Source: Petrolisthes cinctipes (Eukaryota; Arthropoda; Malacostraca; Decapoda; Porcellanidae). From it: a stretch of DNA of 64,000 bases. Shown here one piece after another: positions 52,462 through 64,000 of this stretch. The position numbers and the translations under genes were made by a program. The stretch is from contig JAWQEG010001342.1 of assembly GCA_033782935.1 (NCBI GenBank), positions 92,293 through 156,292 on the forward strand. Reading direction: 5' to 3'. The notes under the pieces were generated by a model. The model searched no databases. It was not told the DNA's origin and saw only the letters and a program-made list of their open reading frames with translations. Numbering within the stretch: the stretch's first letter is position 1; each line of letters begins with the position of its first letter.

Positions 52462-53409
52462 ATGGCTGAGGAGCGTAATTTTCGAGTACAATTCTACGAG
52501 AAGGTGGGCCTGCGTGAGCTCGAGGAAAGACGTGCACTTGAAGCATTATTGAGGGAGGAACCAGTGGATGGGCGAAGACTGAGTGTTTGGTGCCGCCGGT
52601 GTGTGGTTCCCTGGGGCTGGCGGCCTCTTGTATGGCGGCTGCTGTTGGCAGTTACACCGCGTCACCCTGAGGCCCAACAGTATGTACGACATCAGCAGAC
52701 TCTTACATATCAAGAACTTTGGCGCACAGTTAAGAGTCTACGACTTCATCACCCTCCTCCCCATGTTCCTGCTCACCTCCTGCACTACTCTGACCACCCA
52801 CGCACCAATGGTGTAGGTGATCACTATGCATCAGATAATCCCCAGCCACATCACTATGTCTTAATGTGGTTGGTCAGTGAGGCACGGTTGTTACATAACA
52901 CTAGACAGCAGCTACAGCAACAGGAATGCCGCCAATTTTTAGCAATTACACGGAGAATGACGAGCTTTTACCAGGATCCTGTGGAGGTGTTGCATGTGAG
53001 TCTGGCGCTGTTTGACCTGATACGACGGAACCGTGGGATTGTAATGGAAGCCTTGGCAGAGGCAACTGGGCATTTGCGACGAGAAAACCAAACGTTACAT
53101 CAACATCTTTTGACCACAGGGCTCTTCTCAGCCGACTTACTTACAGATGTGTGTCTAGGGCTTTTTTATGAGGTTTTGCCTGATGCTGCTGCAGGAAAAG
53201 TGATTGATAAGGTGGTGACTGGGGCAGTAGCAGTGTTAGGATGCGTTATGGTGGCCCTTTTGCTACACCTCCGGCAATCCCTGTTTACTGTTAACACTGT
53301 CGAGGGTGTTAGTTGTGTCATTGCTCACATACGTCCTAGTGAAGCCGAAACAGTGGTGGCTGCTGCCCTTGATCATTGGGCCAGACTTGGCCACCCCAGA
53401 CGCCCATAA
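52462..53409 (+). CDS. TBC1D7: TBC1 domain family member 7-like, intron-free
   Basis: 315 codons in one exon; the chosen ATG (A at -3, G at +4) begins MAEERNFRVQFYEKVGLREL, matching human TBC1D7 RNFRSVYYEKVGFRG. Further matches are RPLVWRLLLAV (human RALVWKVLLGI), the ECRQFLAITRRM...YQDPVEV helix (human EVFLAIAKAMEE), and the final DKVVTGAVAVLG...LDHWAR block (human DKVVSGSCKIL...IDLWHKH). TBC1D7 is the third subunit of the TSC1-TSC2 complex, restraining Rheb and mTORC1. Canonical TBC catalytic Arg and Gln finger motifs are not evident, as in human TBC1D7. A His/Pro-rich insert (residues ~95-125) is extra. An earlier non-ATG extension in the same frame exists but is not preferred. Confidence 0.87.
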   Translation: MAEERNFRVQFYEKVGLRELEERRALEALLREEPVDGRRLSVWCRRCVVPWGWRPLVWRLLLAVTPRHPEAQQYVRHQQTLTYQELWRTVKSLRLHHPPPHVPAHLLHYSDHPRTNGVGDHYASDNPQPHHYVLMWLVSEARLLHNTRQQLQQQECRQFLAITRRMTSFYQDPVEVLHVSLALFDLIRRNRGIVMEALAEATGHLRRENQTLHQHLLTTGLFSADLLTDVCLGLFYEVLPDAAAGKVIDKVVTGAVAVLGCVMVALLLHLRQSLFTVNTVEGVSCVIAHIRPSEAETVVAAALDHWARLGHPRRP

Positions 53410-53880
53410 CCACCTCCGGTGGCTAAAGGGACGGTACATATTGTTCTATATCACTTTGAAAGGATTGATTGGTGAACTGACTAGGACATGCGAGTCATGG
53501 TCAGGTCCCAGATAATATTACAACACACTAGGTACCCTCACACAAGCTGTGAGATCATGGAAGTATTAAGATTCATATGCATTGTGTGTGCAACGTTTTT
53601 CTATATACTGTACAGTAGATTGAAGTCAGAATTATTCTGTGCATTCATATCTTGTACTGAAATTTGTTCTGTTACATTGGCATTAAAGTAAAAATTTTCT
53701 ACACACGTATCATTACACGTACATACTGTAATACAGTACAGTATTATGCACGTAAAGAGTGTATAACTTTTATAAACAGATTTGTGTGATATTCTGAAAG
53801 TGATTATATAACATTTCCCTTGTAATTAATGTGTGTGGTGTACCTTGACTGTGAAACTTTGTACTGTACTGCCAAATAAA
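53410..53880 (+). terminator. TBC1D7-like 3' UTR and poly(A) signal
   Basis: AATAAA at 53875-53880, about 470 bases after the stop, followed by a T-rich stretch. Confidence 0.6.
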
Positions 53881-54739
53881 AAGTATTTTTTTTTTTTCTT
53901 TCTTTGATTAAAAGAAACAATAGGATTACATAGTATCACTATGCTATACTATTACAATGAGAACTAGCACCAAGCTCTATAACTTTATTATATTATTTTT
54001 CAAGTAGGAAGAGATTCTAAGTGAATTGGTTGTTCAGAGAAGTCTATTTATTGTATATACTGTAATGCTGAGATCCAGTCATTGCAGAACTGGCATACTA
54101 GAATCATGAATGTGAATAAGAATAATACCCTCACTTACGGATGGAGTATAATTATTGCCATGCTAGGAACACCCCATGCATTATCCCTCAACCTCTTAAC
54201 ATAGGTTGCCTAAGAAACATGCTTAGGAGCACATCGAACTGGCCTCTTGGTCTGTGACGACTAATAATAAGGCATGGATTAAAGTTATATCTATTCTCCT
54301 CTTCAACAACTTCATAACAGTCATAGATTTGAGTTATACTGTACTGTTTGTGTCCTGTTGTTCTTACTACTGTGTACATGTATTAATTTATAGTTTTCAT
54401 GAAGGGGGAGGTGAATCGTAATTGTTGTCTGTGATTAGATAAAAACAATGAGAAATGAATAAACTGTACATTTTCCTGCAGTTTTGTTCATGTTGTATAT
54501 TCATAGTTATGTAGTCACGGTATCAATAGTCATTTTCTTGTAGTGTTGTGAATGATAAAATATAGGGAACTAGATACTACTTCATGATGACTACATGAAA
54601 AAATGGCTGTTTAAATCACAATCAATATCTCTCTTTTCCTCTGTTCCAGGCCCATTGATGAAATATAAGATATGTACAGTTGGCCACAAGAATTCATACA
54701 TGTTGTTTCAAGTGTTTACAGCATATGTCAGACTACATA
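53881..54739. other. Intergenic, no gene seen
   Basis: AT-rich, no element recognised. Confidence 0.4.
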
Positions 54740-55145
54740 ACTGCAATACAACATTATTATTAGGTCTGTTGTTTTGCAATCTCCGAGTCACTTGGTTGAC
54801 CATTCTTTGCAGTACTTCCAGAATAATGACCTCTCTCTCCATATAGCCTGTGTAAGAATTCCTGTGGCCAACTGTACCATGCACTTCCACATTACACATA
54901 GACTCCCTTTTCCTCTCCACTATCATCTTGTCACTTTTACCAACATTTGCCTTTAAATTACTGCATTCACCCACCTCTACAGGGCTCTCTACTAATGTAA
55001 TGTTCTTAGATCCCCTTCATTGCACTCCAATAGCACTGAATTTATAATCATGATACTCTAGCCTAAATTTCTTACATCATAGTATCTAGGTACACAATGA
55101 AAATCCATAATGACATCACATACCACTGTCTTACTCCACCAGTGG
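54740..55145 (-). pseudogene. Reverse-transcriptase relic (RT core)
   Basis: Minus-strand frames give a degenerate VRQ..VMS.WIF segment, the counterpart of the RQGCVMSPWLFN motif, and downstream NLKANVGKSDKMIVERKRES, matching the LKVNVGKSKVMV-type motif of non-LTR reverse transcriptases. Broken by several stops. Confidence 0.6.
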
Positions 55146-56094
55146 TGTATTTTGTGGACTCCTTAATTATTAGTAGATATTATTATAGATAATGTCTAAT
55201 AACATATAAATTTGACAAAGATAGACACAGGAAAAGTTAAAATACAAGAGGGGAATCCCACTAAATCACAAATGGTGCTTTTTATTATTTTCTATCGTAT
55301 AATATCAGAATATATGGATCATACATAATTTACACTCTGGGTTTTGACTGTATTCACTGTATTTCATCATCTCTGTCACTGGTTCCTTTAACTCGGTCAG
55401 GATTCACATTACTCTTAGCTTCGTTTATGCCTTCAGCTTGTCTAATACACACAAGAATTATTCAACCAGAACATACTTATCATTGGTCTCATATTCTGAT
55501 CAGACCAGTCAAATCTCACAGTATTATGCAGCATGTTTTCTACTGAAAATATTTTTGTATGTGGAGCATTGCATTTATGGTGCTTTTTTATATCCAGGAG
55601 AAATTCACCGATCCCCTTCCAATTAATACAGTACTGTACGACCGTAGCTAGTAGCTACTTTGTTTGCATTCGTTTCAGGATTTTAAAGTTGCAAATAAGT
55701 ACCTAGTTGCAGTACATTTGCCAGAAAAGCCAAGAAACTACATGATGGAGCTGGTACTGCACATTTTTGCCAGGTAAAAAAAAAATGGGGCTTGCAGGTT
55801 TTGGCTTTACATCTTTGCAAAATATCTGATTGGGTAAATGCTTGACATTAGTCCTCACTGTAATAATCATTTCAACAAGGGATATTGTAATACTGTACAA
55901 GCTCAGATTGTAAGTGATTTATTGGAGATCAGCTATTACCTTTCCTGGGCCTAGTAAGGCCAAAACTGTACTCTCAAGTAAACCTGTTATGAAAGATGTT
56001 TTTAACGCTGAAACTGGGGTGGGAGGTTTCATGAAGATAATATACTGGGGTTGGTGGTGGTGATAGTAGTGGTGGTGGTCTTATGGTTAATTGT
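55146..56094. other. Intergenic, no gene seen
   Basis: AT-rich; no recognised element. Confidence 0.4.
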
Positions 56095-56260
56095 AGTCGT
56101 AGTGACGGTGGTGCAGAGGGGGTTGCTCCCTCCTCCAACGGGGATTGAGGGGTTGAGATATGAAGTGTGTGTGTGTGGCATTAGTGTTTCGGAGGGTGTG
56201 CGACGTGACGGGGCTACTTCCAGCGTGGAGATGAAGGCCTGGTATATGTATGTATGTATA
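56095..56260 (+). repeat. Dispersed repeat family E, copy 2
   Basis: Second copy of the unit at 51405-51750, followed by an A-rich stretch with caacaataaaacc and an AT microsatellite. Confidence 0.6.
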
Positions 56261-56402
56261 TACAACAACAATAAAACCAAAACAAAAATAAAAACAACAA
56301 AAACAATAAGAATAGAGTTTCCATACATATCTGTCACTTGTAGTCCCCATTATTGTACTACAACAAGAACACAAGAATAGCAACAACAACAAACAAGAAA
56401 TC

Positions 56403-56405
<3 letters not shown>

Positions 56406-56470
<65 letters not shown>
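56406..56470. repeat. (AT)n microsatellite
   Basis: 65 bases of alternating A and T. Confidence 0.97.
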
Positions 56471-56474
<4 letters not shown>

Positions 56475-56999
56475 TTACCCTATATGAAAGATCAAGCTAC
56501 ATTATAATCCATGGCCTAGCTCGTGCATAATTAATTTCCATTTCATTCTGCCAATTTTGATTTCTCGTTCCATCCCTTCATCAGGATTGCATTACACTAT
56601 TTTCATTGTTCACTCTTTTTGTCTTTTCTATATTGAGACATTGACGACCAAAGGTAAGAAGCGTCCCCCACTCACTGCGAAAGAAAGTGAAAGAGGTCCA
56701 AAATCATGTCCAGTTTCATTTGTAATCATAACAGTATATCCCCAAATCTATTCCATTCGCTTTGACTAATCGAAGCGTCTGCTCCACTTTTCCTCCCAAA
56801 CAGTAGGCTACGTTCTGTTCTGTGAAAGTTTTTGGGGAAATAGCGCAATGTCCTGCCTCTCATAAGAACTTGAACTCTCGATAAATTTTATGCCAAGGGG
56901 CGAGGAAATAATAAGGTGCTATATAAGTCAAGGTGATGTTATACAAGAGCATAATGCCTTCCTCCTCGCCAATTATTGAGGGCAGCTGGGTGTGAAATT

Positions 57000-57640
57000 A
57001 GAACGAGTGAAAGACGGTGCGAGGAAGTGAATTACGCCGTCCCGGAAGAGTGGAAGATTGGACGAACGAGGACGGACTGACGGAAGAAGAAAAAGGATGG
57101 GTGTACATGGGAGGATGAAGGAAAGAGAAAAAAAAGTAGGGTCGTTGGACGAAAGAGTACACAGAATATACGAAAGAGCTGGAGGAAATGGTGTCAAAGG
57201 TAGAGCGGAGGAAGAAGAGAGATGTGGTGTTGGAGGAAAGAGTTTAGGGTGAATTAAGGAAAGAACTGGAAGGATGGGTATATGAGAACAGGGAATGAAT
57301 ATAAGGACAGGGAGGATGGGTACATGAGATGATGAGAGTAGAGAGTATGAAGCAAAGAACAGGAAGTTTTGGAAGGATGGTGTGGTAGTAAAAGGTATGG
57401 AGTATCGATCGAGTTAGGAAGTTGGAGGAAAGGAACAAGAAGAAAGGATATACTGTAGGCTACTTGTACAATAGGACTAGAGAGATGGGCATGAGAACAG
57501 AGAGGTTGATGGAAGGAATTTGACAACGAGATTATATATGATAGGATGAATGAATGAGTAAGCAGATTGGACGAAAGGGTTGGAAGAAGGTATATGAGAG
57601 CATACCGTAAGTGATTCACGGGAGGAATGAATTAATGGTG
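57000..57640. repeat. Degenerate purine-rich minisatellite
   Basis: Loose repetition of ggatgggtacatgagaa and ggacgaaagagt type words over 600 bases; no clean period. The opposite-strand open frames are pyrimidine-run artefacts. Confidence 0.45.
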
Positions 57641-57854
57641 GATGGAAGCGATACACATACATACATACATACATACTGTACATATAGGCCTACACAACTC
57701 TACTTCATTATCTATATACACTCCCTGCTAATACAAACAACACACACATTCCCTTTTATCGCTCTCTACTATATAAAGAAAATAGTGTAGGGTTACTACT
57801 TGTTATGTGCTGTACGGAGCAAGTCTCTTCATACATACTGATTGTTGACTCTTC

Positions 57855-58070
57855 CCTGGAGTGTGTGTTTGTGTGTGTTACTGTTGGTATGTGAGTGTAT
57901 AACTGTGTGGGTGTGTAAAACTGTCAGTATGTGAGTGTATAAAAGTCCATGTGTGTCTGTGTGTGTGTAAGAGGGTACAGTAGGTGCATTCGATGTGTGT
58001 GAGTGTGTGTTACTGTCAGTATGTAAGTGTATAACTTTTGATGTATGTGTGTGCGTGTAAGAGGGAACGA
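57855..58070. repeat. GT-rich minisatellite
   Basis: Repeated gtatgtgagtgtataac and gtgtgtgtaagaggg words, about four degenerate units. Confidence 0.65.
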
Positions 58071-58622
58071 GTGCATTATCCCTAACTCTCCAAGGGTACA
58101 AGGGAAAAACCTCTCTCTCCACACCGGATCATCTTTCCTCCCAGCCAGAATTTCGGTTGGAGATCCTTGGAGTGGAAAAGGCTTGTTTGCCATGACTGTC
58201 CCTTCCCACAATGGAGGAGGGGGGGGGGCGGTGAGTGTAGAACAGAACGAGTAATATTATGTTTGTCTGTCCAAGTGAGTTGCGTACATATACTTGTTTG
58301 TACTACTGTACCAAGAAGAACCAAAGAAAAATACAAATAATGAGACAGATAAAAACATACAGTTCAATATCAGTATAAAGTCTAACCCCCATGAACAATA
58401 TCTAGATTGTGTAGGTTACGTATAGGATATAGCTCTCTCATTGTGATTTATTGCAATATGGCATTAGTTGCCTGGTAAAAGTACAACATTATTGTTTTGT
58501 CCTTTTTGAACTACTGCACCACGAGAGAAAAAATATAAACTTCTGTATTGGGGGAGATCAAACTATCTCTCTCTATATATACATAGCTTTCCTTTACCCT
58601 CCACTCCCCTTCGTCCCTTCCT

Positions 58623-58624
58623 TC

Positions 58625-58655
<31 letters not shown>

Positions 58656-58668
58656 CTCCTCCTCTACT
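58623..58668. repeat. (TCC)n microsatellite
   Basis: Interrupted TCC repeats. Confidence 0.85.
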
Positions 58669-59082
58669 TCCCACCCTCAGTTGCCCCCTATATCCCCCCT
58701 CCTATCACTTTCTCCAACCCTCATTTTTAGGGCTACACATTTTTCTCTAAGTGTACTCGGTTTGATGCCACTTGTGTTTTCCAGGATAGTGTATACACGA
58801 TATGTCATGTTACGTTACGTTACGATCATGCTGGACACAACACCTTGAGGCTCTGATTGAAGCTATAGAAATCATACTGACAATTCAGTTTCGGCATCTG
58901 GAAATTTGTAGTACTTTTGAGAAACTTATAAATAATTTTGTTTAGGCATCTGCTGGAAATTTGCAGACCTTTTGAGAATCATATAAATAATAATTCTTTT
59001 GGGTTAGGCTGCTGGGGAGGAGGACTGGATGTGATAGTACAGTACGTGTTGGTGCTGTTGAGTTTTGTCTGGTAAAACTGAG

Positions 59083-59221
59083 GGTCGTCATATGCAAGAA
59101 TATCAGTAGTGTTGACGATGGCACAGCGTTGGTACGATGGCTCTGTATTGTGTCTATAGCGAGTCATCGTACCGTTACCACATCAGCCATCGTCAACACC
59201 ATCAATGTTCTTGCATACGAA
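59083..59221. mobile_element. Palindromic hairpin MITE, family B copy 4
   Basis: Left arm catatgcaagaatatcagta / right arm accatcaatgttcttgcata; central tattgtgtctatagcga. The arms pair over about 60 bases. Confidence 0.8.
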
Positions 59222-59289
59222 CATTATTCTCGAGTCATTAAAATGTCTCTAAATACTCCAAACTATGCCTCGATACAGATCCACCATTA

Positions 59290-59790
59290 ATACTATTGAG
59301 GGCATCTGTTTTCCGACATAGTTAGGAAGAATCTATAGCCTTCCAATTTGCGAACAAAAAGTCTCTTTACATTAGCCAAAGAAGTGAGCGTAGATGTACT
59401 GGAAAGAAACATGAAATATGGGGATCAGAATTAAATTTTGGGTCGAGTTGGAGGGCTACTGCTTCCTCCTAATTAAGAATAAAAGGAAACAGATAACTTC
59501 AGCAAAAACGAGAAGGGAGATTTGTTTTCTTGCATTGTTCAGAGAGTTACGTATAAGAAGACTCCAATTTTACCACAGCAAACTACCCTCTTAATTAAAT
59601 AAAAACTCTGCATGTGATAAAGATGATAGATAGGCAGTTCATGCATTATTCCAAACAAAATATGTCCCAAAACAACACTACTTACACTATAATACACTAA
59701 TATATATAAAATAAGGAAGTGTGTTTCATGACAAAGTTTGGAGGAAGCAGCAGCAGCAGCAGCCTTCCAGAATCCAGTTTGCCGACAACA
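59290..59790. repeat. Foldback-repeat fragments
   Basis: Pieces at about 59335 (gccttccaatttgcgaac), 59447 (gttggagggctactgcttcc) and 59730 (catgacaaagtttggaggaa). They belong to the family described at 28932 and 62723. Confidence 0.5.
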
Positions 59791-60219
59791 CCACCAACAG
59801 GTTTCAGATCGCATACACAAGGTATACATATATATTTTGGTATAGTATAATATAATAGGAGGTGATACGGGAAGGACTTGGCGAGGGAGAAAAGCGGATG
59901 AAGCGGTGTGGAAAAAATATTGAATTGCACCGAAAATTATGTTGGGTTCGTGTTTGTGACCTTGTTAAATATGGAAATTCCGTGTGGGACAGTTCTAGCC
60001 ATATATATGTTCGTGTCCTTCCTTGCTATAATTACTACATTTAAAAAACATTGTATATGGACGTAAACAGTTTAAATCATCTACATGTAAGTTACTCTGT
60101 TTCTTGGAATAGTTTCGAGGAATTAGGGACTTCAAAATTTTCATCATTGTATCAATCCCTTAATTAAAGTCTGGTCTGGTACATTAAACATGCCTGAATA
60201 AAGAGTACACAGAGAAAAA

Positions 60220-60259
60220 TGAAAATACAACAACAACAACAACACCAGCAGCAGCAGTC

Positions 60260-60296
<37 letters not shown>

Positions 60297-60300
60297 TTTG
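60220..60300. repeat. (CAA)n and (ATT)n microsatellites
   Basis: caacaacaacaacaac followed by a cag-rich link and about 33 bases of tta repeats. Confidence 0.9.
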
Positions 60301-60793
60301 CTCTCAAGACTTACTACGCTGACCCTATAACTCACTGACGGAGAAAACGGTTCCTTTAGAATTATAAGTGGAGAATATATTAGACAAAAACAAAATGACT
60401 CCCATCCTCTGTTATCTTTTTTCTTAATATTGTTTCCATGCATTGTTTTCCTGTATTTCCTTTTTACTGTTATTAATTTCACACAACATGTCTCTGCCAT
60501 CACTATCCATCTATTTATAAATCCTAACTTCATGACTACTGCAGGCCTTTAGTGGCAACGTACCCACATTTGGTGTTGGAGTTTGTATTAAAGATATAAA
60601 TATGGAACTTGGAAAAAAATGCCCGTAAATAAAAAACTTGAGAAAATAAATAAATAGAGCCATGCACTCCCCTCCTTCACAGTGACATTCTGATGCTTCA
60701 CTTCATTTTCCATCCCGGACGGCGTTTGTTTATTCCCTCGTCTCGCCTCCAGCCAGCAGGCTTCCAGTGTGAGATAAGCTCCGTTTTTCTCTT

Positions 60794-61290
60794 CCCAGGG
60801 TGACTGTTCTCTACCGTAGACAGCAAAAGTTACTCTCTTGTTTAGCTCTCCCGCTCCCCTCTCTCTACCAACCTTGAAAATATCTCGGGGCTTTATTATA
60901 TAGATAAGATATAATTATATTAGGTTTGTTTTTCGTTTCCCAAGATGGTTGTACAGTACCTTCGAAAGCAAATGTTCTCTCGACTAGCTCTCCCGCCTCT
61001 CTCTCTACACACACACACATTGAAAATACCTCGTGGTTTTGTAATATAAAGAGATAGATATATTTGTTTCTTTTTTCGTTTCCTAGGGTGATTGTTCTGT
61101 ACCGTTGAAGGAAAAAATTCTCTCGTCTAGCTCTGCCGTCCCTTTCTCTCAACCAGCCTTGAATATATCACGTGGTTTTGTAATATAGATAGATAGATAA
61201 ATTATATTCGTGTTACTCTTCCCAGGGTGATTGTTCCGCTTATCCATTACCGTCGAAAGCAAAGGTTCTGTCGTCCAGTTTTCACGTTCT
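60794..61290. repeat. Tandem repeat, unit about 143 bases, ~3.5 copies
   Basis: Units start at 60794, 60939, 61081 and 61221 with cccagggtgattgttc-like sequence. They continue with accgtcgaaagcaaa, tctcgtctagctctcccg and tcgtggttttgtaatatag. Spacings are 145, 142 and 140 bases. Confidence 0.8.
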
Positions 61291-61886
61291 ATTGTGTACA
61301 AAAGGTTCATTGCCTCAACCAGCCACAATGACTGAATTATCTGGGGTTTGAATGACTGCTATGGCGCTATTTATACATACAAGTTTATACATACAGGTAC
61401 TTGTAAGACTCGATTTTTACACGAGGCGACTGGTATTGGTATATTGCACTATTGTTTTGCATCAGAATCCAAGATGAAGAAGATTTGGTTAGTTCGACCA
61501 AATATACAGTCACAATCTATACTAAGCGAGCAGTTTATGTTGACGTTTGGAATCATCTACATGACATAATACCAGTGAAAACATTTGCATCGCTTATCCT
61601 GTCTCACACTTGGTGGAGCTCGTTTAATACTCCATCAGGCTATTGGAAACAGACCTGGATACTTATTATGACTCGTGACTGTAGATCTAACCCTAATAAC
61701 GTAGTGTGTATATAGTCTCTCCTGGTGAAAAACAAAAAAGATGCCCCATAGCCTGAGAGAGTTTGGTAATAGTACAGTAAGTCGACCCAGAATACCAAGT
61801 GGATTCTGCCTCCTCCCCTTCCCCTAACCCCCCCTAACCAGCCACCATACAGCAGCTGCGGGGGGAGTGGGAAGGGGCATCGCTTT

Positions 61887-61980
61887 GAGGAGGAGGAGGG
61901 AGGAGGAGGAGGAGGAGGGAGGAGGAGGAGAAGAAGAGGAGGAGGGGGAGGAGGAGGAAGAAGAGGAGGAGGAGAACAAG
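61887..61980. repeat. (GGA)n microsatellite
   Basis: About 90 bases of GGA/GAA triplets; the glutamate- or proline-rich open frames across it are artefacts. Confidence 0.93.
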
Positions 61981-62196
61981 GGTACCAATATGCCGGATTT
62001 ACTACGACACATGCATGTAAATTTTCGAGGCTTGGGAGTATTTCTTGGAGCATAAGAAACTGAAAACATTAATACTAGTAATTTGTATGCACGAATGCCA
62101 TCCTTATCTACAACGTTTTCCTTTCCCGCTTAAAGAAAATTACAAAAAAGCAACATTATATCACTTCTAAATGTGTACAAAACTGGTTATATGAAA

Positions 62197-62320
62197 GAGG
62201 GGAGGGGAGGGGAGAGGAGAGGAGGGGGGAGGAGAGGAGGGGAAAGGAGAGGAGGGGAGGTAAGAGAATGGTAGGGGAATTGTGGAGAGGAGTGGAGGAG
62301 AGGAAGGAAGGGGGGAGAGG
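62197..62320. repeat. GGGGA-type purine repeat
   Basis: Repeats of ggggaggggaggggagagg kind. Confidence 0.85.
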
Positions 62321-62722
62321 TCCTGACAAAAATGAGATTACCCACGCCTGGTTTCCTATTCACACTAAAACAAAAACAAAAAATGTGGTTGTGAATGTTT
62401 ACATCTGCCTCAATGACTAGTTAGTTAGGCGGGTTTGTGGTGTTGGTATTCACTGTGTGTACATATTATTTTGTTTCACTCGAGCTGTTCATTCATTACG
62501 CTGTGAATAAATAACCCCCTCCATCCTCCCTTTTGTTTTCATATAATATAATTTCCAGTTGCTAATTCCAGTATTTGTTTCGGGGGTTACGGTGTCACCA
62601 CTCACTATTGATTTTCACGTGGAATTATTATATAGAGTTCATTTGACTATTCGTGATTTCATAAGTGTTTTTGAATTGCTGTCAAAGTTTGGTAGCTACG
62701 TTTTGGGAGAAACCCTATTTGG

Positions 62723-62862
62723 TAAGTTGGAGGGAGGGCTACTAATTCCTCCAAACTGTCCCAGGAAACAAAAGTAATCACCTCAATGATACTAATAGCA
62801 GGATATTCTGTTTCGTGACATAGTTTGGAGGAATCACCAGAGCTCTAATTTACCTTCAAGAG
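62723..62862. repeat. Foldback repeat, clear full copy
   Basis: Left arm ttggagggagggctactaat then tcctccaaactgt; right arm acatagtttggaggaatcac then agagctctaatttacc. The best example of the dispersed foldback family. Confidence 0.8.
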
Positions 62863-63004
62863 TTTCTCTCATTACCTATTAACGCTTTCATTACTAGAGT
62901 TTTTTATTTTTTGTTCATTATTGTATCATATCATCTGGAGTTAGTCACAGCAAGACACAACCAACAACAGAATTAACAAGATAGCTTATAGCCTTCTGGG
63001 AGAC

Positions 63005-63385
63005 CGTAGTATTTGTCTTTGCTAAGTAAAATAGCTTATGGTTGGATGGAATTAAATAGTTTGAGGTTTGATAGAATATAAATATAGCTTAGGGTTGAAT
63101 GGAATAAAATAGTTTAGGGTTTGGATATAATAATATTAGCTTAGGGTTGGATGGAATAAAATAGCTTAGGATTTGGTTATAAGAATATTTGCTTGGGGTA
63201 GGATGAAATAAAATAGCATAAGGTTGGATGGAATAATTGAAAAACTTGGTGTTGGGTCATAATAAAATAGCTTATAGGGTTGGATGGAATAAAATAGCTT
63301 AGGGTTATTCAGAGTAAAATAGTTTAGAGTTGGATGGAATAAAATAGCTTACGGTTGGTCAGAATACTATAGCTTAGAGAAGGTG
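63005..63385. repeat. Minisatellite, unit about 25 bases
   Basis: ggttggatggaataaaatag plus cttag repeated about 13 times with drift. Confidence 0.88.
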
Positions 63386-63608
63386 GGAATTTAATCGAGG
63401 GAAAAAAAAAAAAAAAAAAACACACACACACAGACACAAACACACACGACCATATCGACCAAGACTGCGTTTGTTATCGTAATTTCGAGGAACCAGTAAC
63501 ACACACACACACATTTCCTACACCACCACCAACACAGAAAAGCTGAGTATCAACCGGTTTACTGCAGTTCCCCCAAGCCTTGTATTCTTATCTTACTATA
63601 CCTCCTCT

Positions 63609-63743
<135 letters not shown>

Positions 63744-63829
63744 AAAATATATATATGCATAGAAAAATATATAAGGTGGGAAAAGACAGCTACAGCATTG
63801 GTCTCTAGGGTGTGATTGGTCTGTTGGTC

Positions 63830-64000
63830 TGTCGGTCTGGTGTGGTCAGAGGTACGTTGAAGATTATCTGGTGTGGTGTGATGTGATGTGGTCTGGTGTG
63901 GTGTGGTGTGGTGAAGTGTGGTGTGGTGTGGTGTGGTGTAGTCTGGCTTGGTCGGGTTTGGTCTGGTCTGGTTTGGTCTGGTTGGTGTGGTCTGGCTTAG
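63830..64000. repeat. GGTGT/GGTCT simple repeat at the right edge
   Basis: ggtgtggtgtggtgtggt and ggtctggtttggtctggt words continue to the end of the window. Confidence 0.9.

Noticed and set aside
56029..56404. Open frames of about 105 codons on both strands
   Set aside because: They overlap repeat family E and simple repeats, and no conserved protein domain was seen.
61640..62069. Proline/serine-rich and glutamate-rich open frames
   Set aside because: They translate the GGA microsatellite.

Overview
The window is animal nuclear DNA: genes split by introns with GT..AG borders, abundant microsatellites, non-LTR retrotransposon relics, a Helitron, tRNA-headed SINEs and palindromic MITEs. Internal TTAGG-type strings and a SINE body I associate with decapod crustaceans make a decapod the best guess; this is inference, since nothing in the window names the species.

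Layout. Positions ~2905-36635 (minus strand) hold most of a glutathione synthetase gene (GSS). Eleven exons were rebuilt by splice sites, phase and family alignment, plus one candidate first exon. The last ~45 codons lie beyond the left edge or were not found. Two alternative versions of the substrate-binding exon (29105-29271 and 19901-20031) sit in what would otherwise be a 21.7 kb intron. They have the same phases, and the reading frame breaks if both or neither is used. This is the most interesting gene-level observation. The introns are packed with decayed transposons, including a three-level nest (LINE relic > TIR element > Helitron) at 11.5-13.5 kb.

Positions 36.7-40.2 kb are a repeat-dense intergenic block: a full SINE, a partial SINE and two copies of the 3' end of a LINE whose tail the SINE shares. 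Positions 40271-44095 (plus) hold a single-exon gene for a 1274-residue secreted protein of extreme basicity, made of KGKRPT-type repeats followed by RPSRAKRPRPSRR-type repeats, with a small non-repetitive C-terminal domain. I do not recognise the family. A second SINE copy in opposite orientation lies just beyond it.

Positions 45512-51123 (plus) hold a three-exon gene resembling SKA2, a kinetochore subunit. Its first intron is full of a MITE family inserted into a GT-rich minisatellite. Positions 52462-53409 (plus) hold an intron-free TBC1D7-like gene (third subunit of the TSC complex). From 54 to 64 kb I see no gene: only a reverse-transcriptase relic, hairpin repeats, a ~143 bp tandem array and dense microsatellites.

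The genes are functionally unrelated: glutathione synthesis, an extracellular polycation, mitosis and mTORC1 control. No operon-like logic is expected, apart from the close spacing of the SKA2-like and TBC1D7-like genes.
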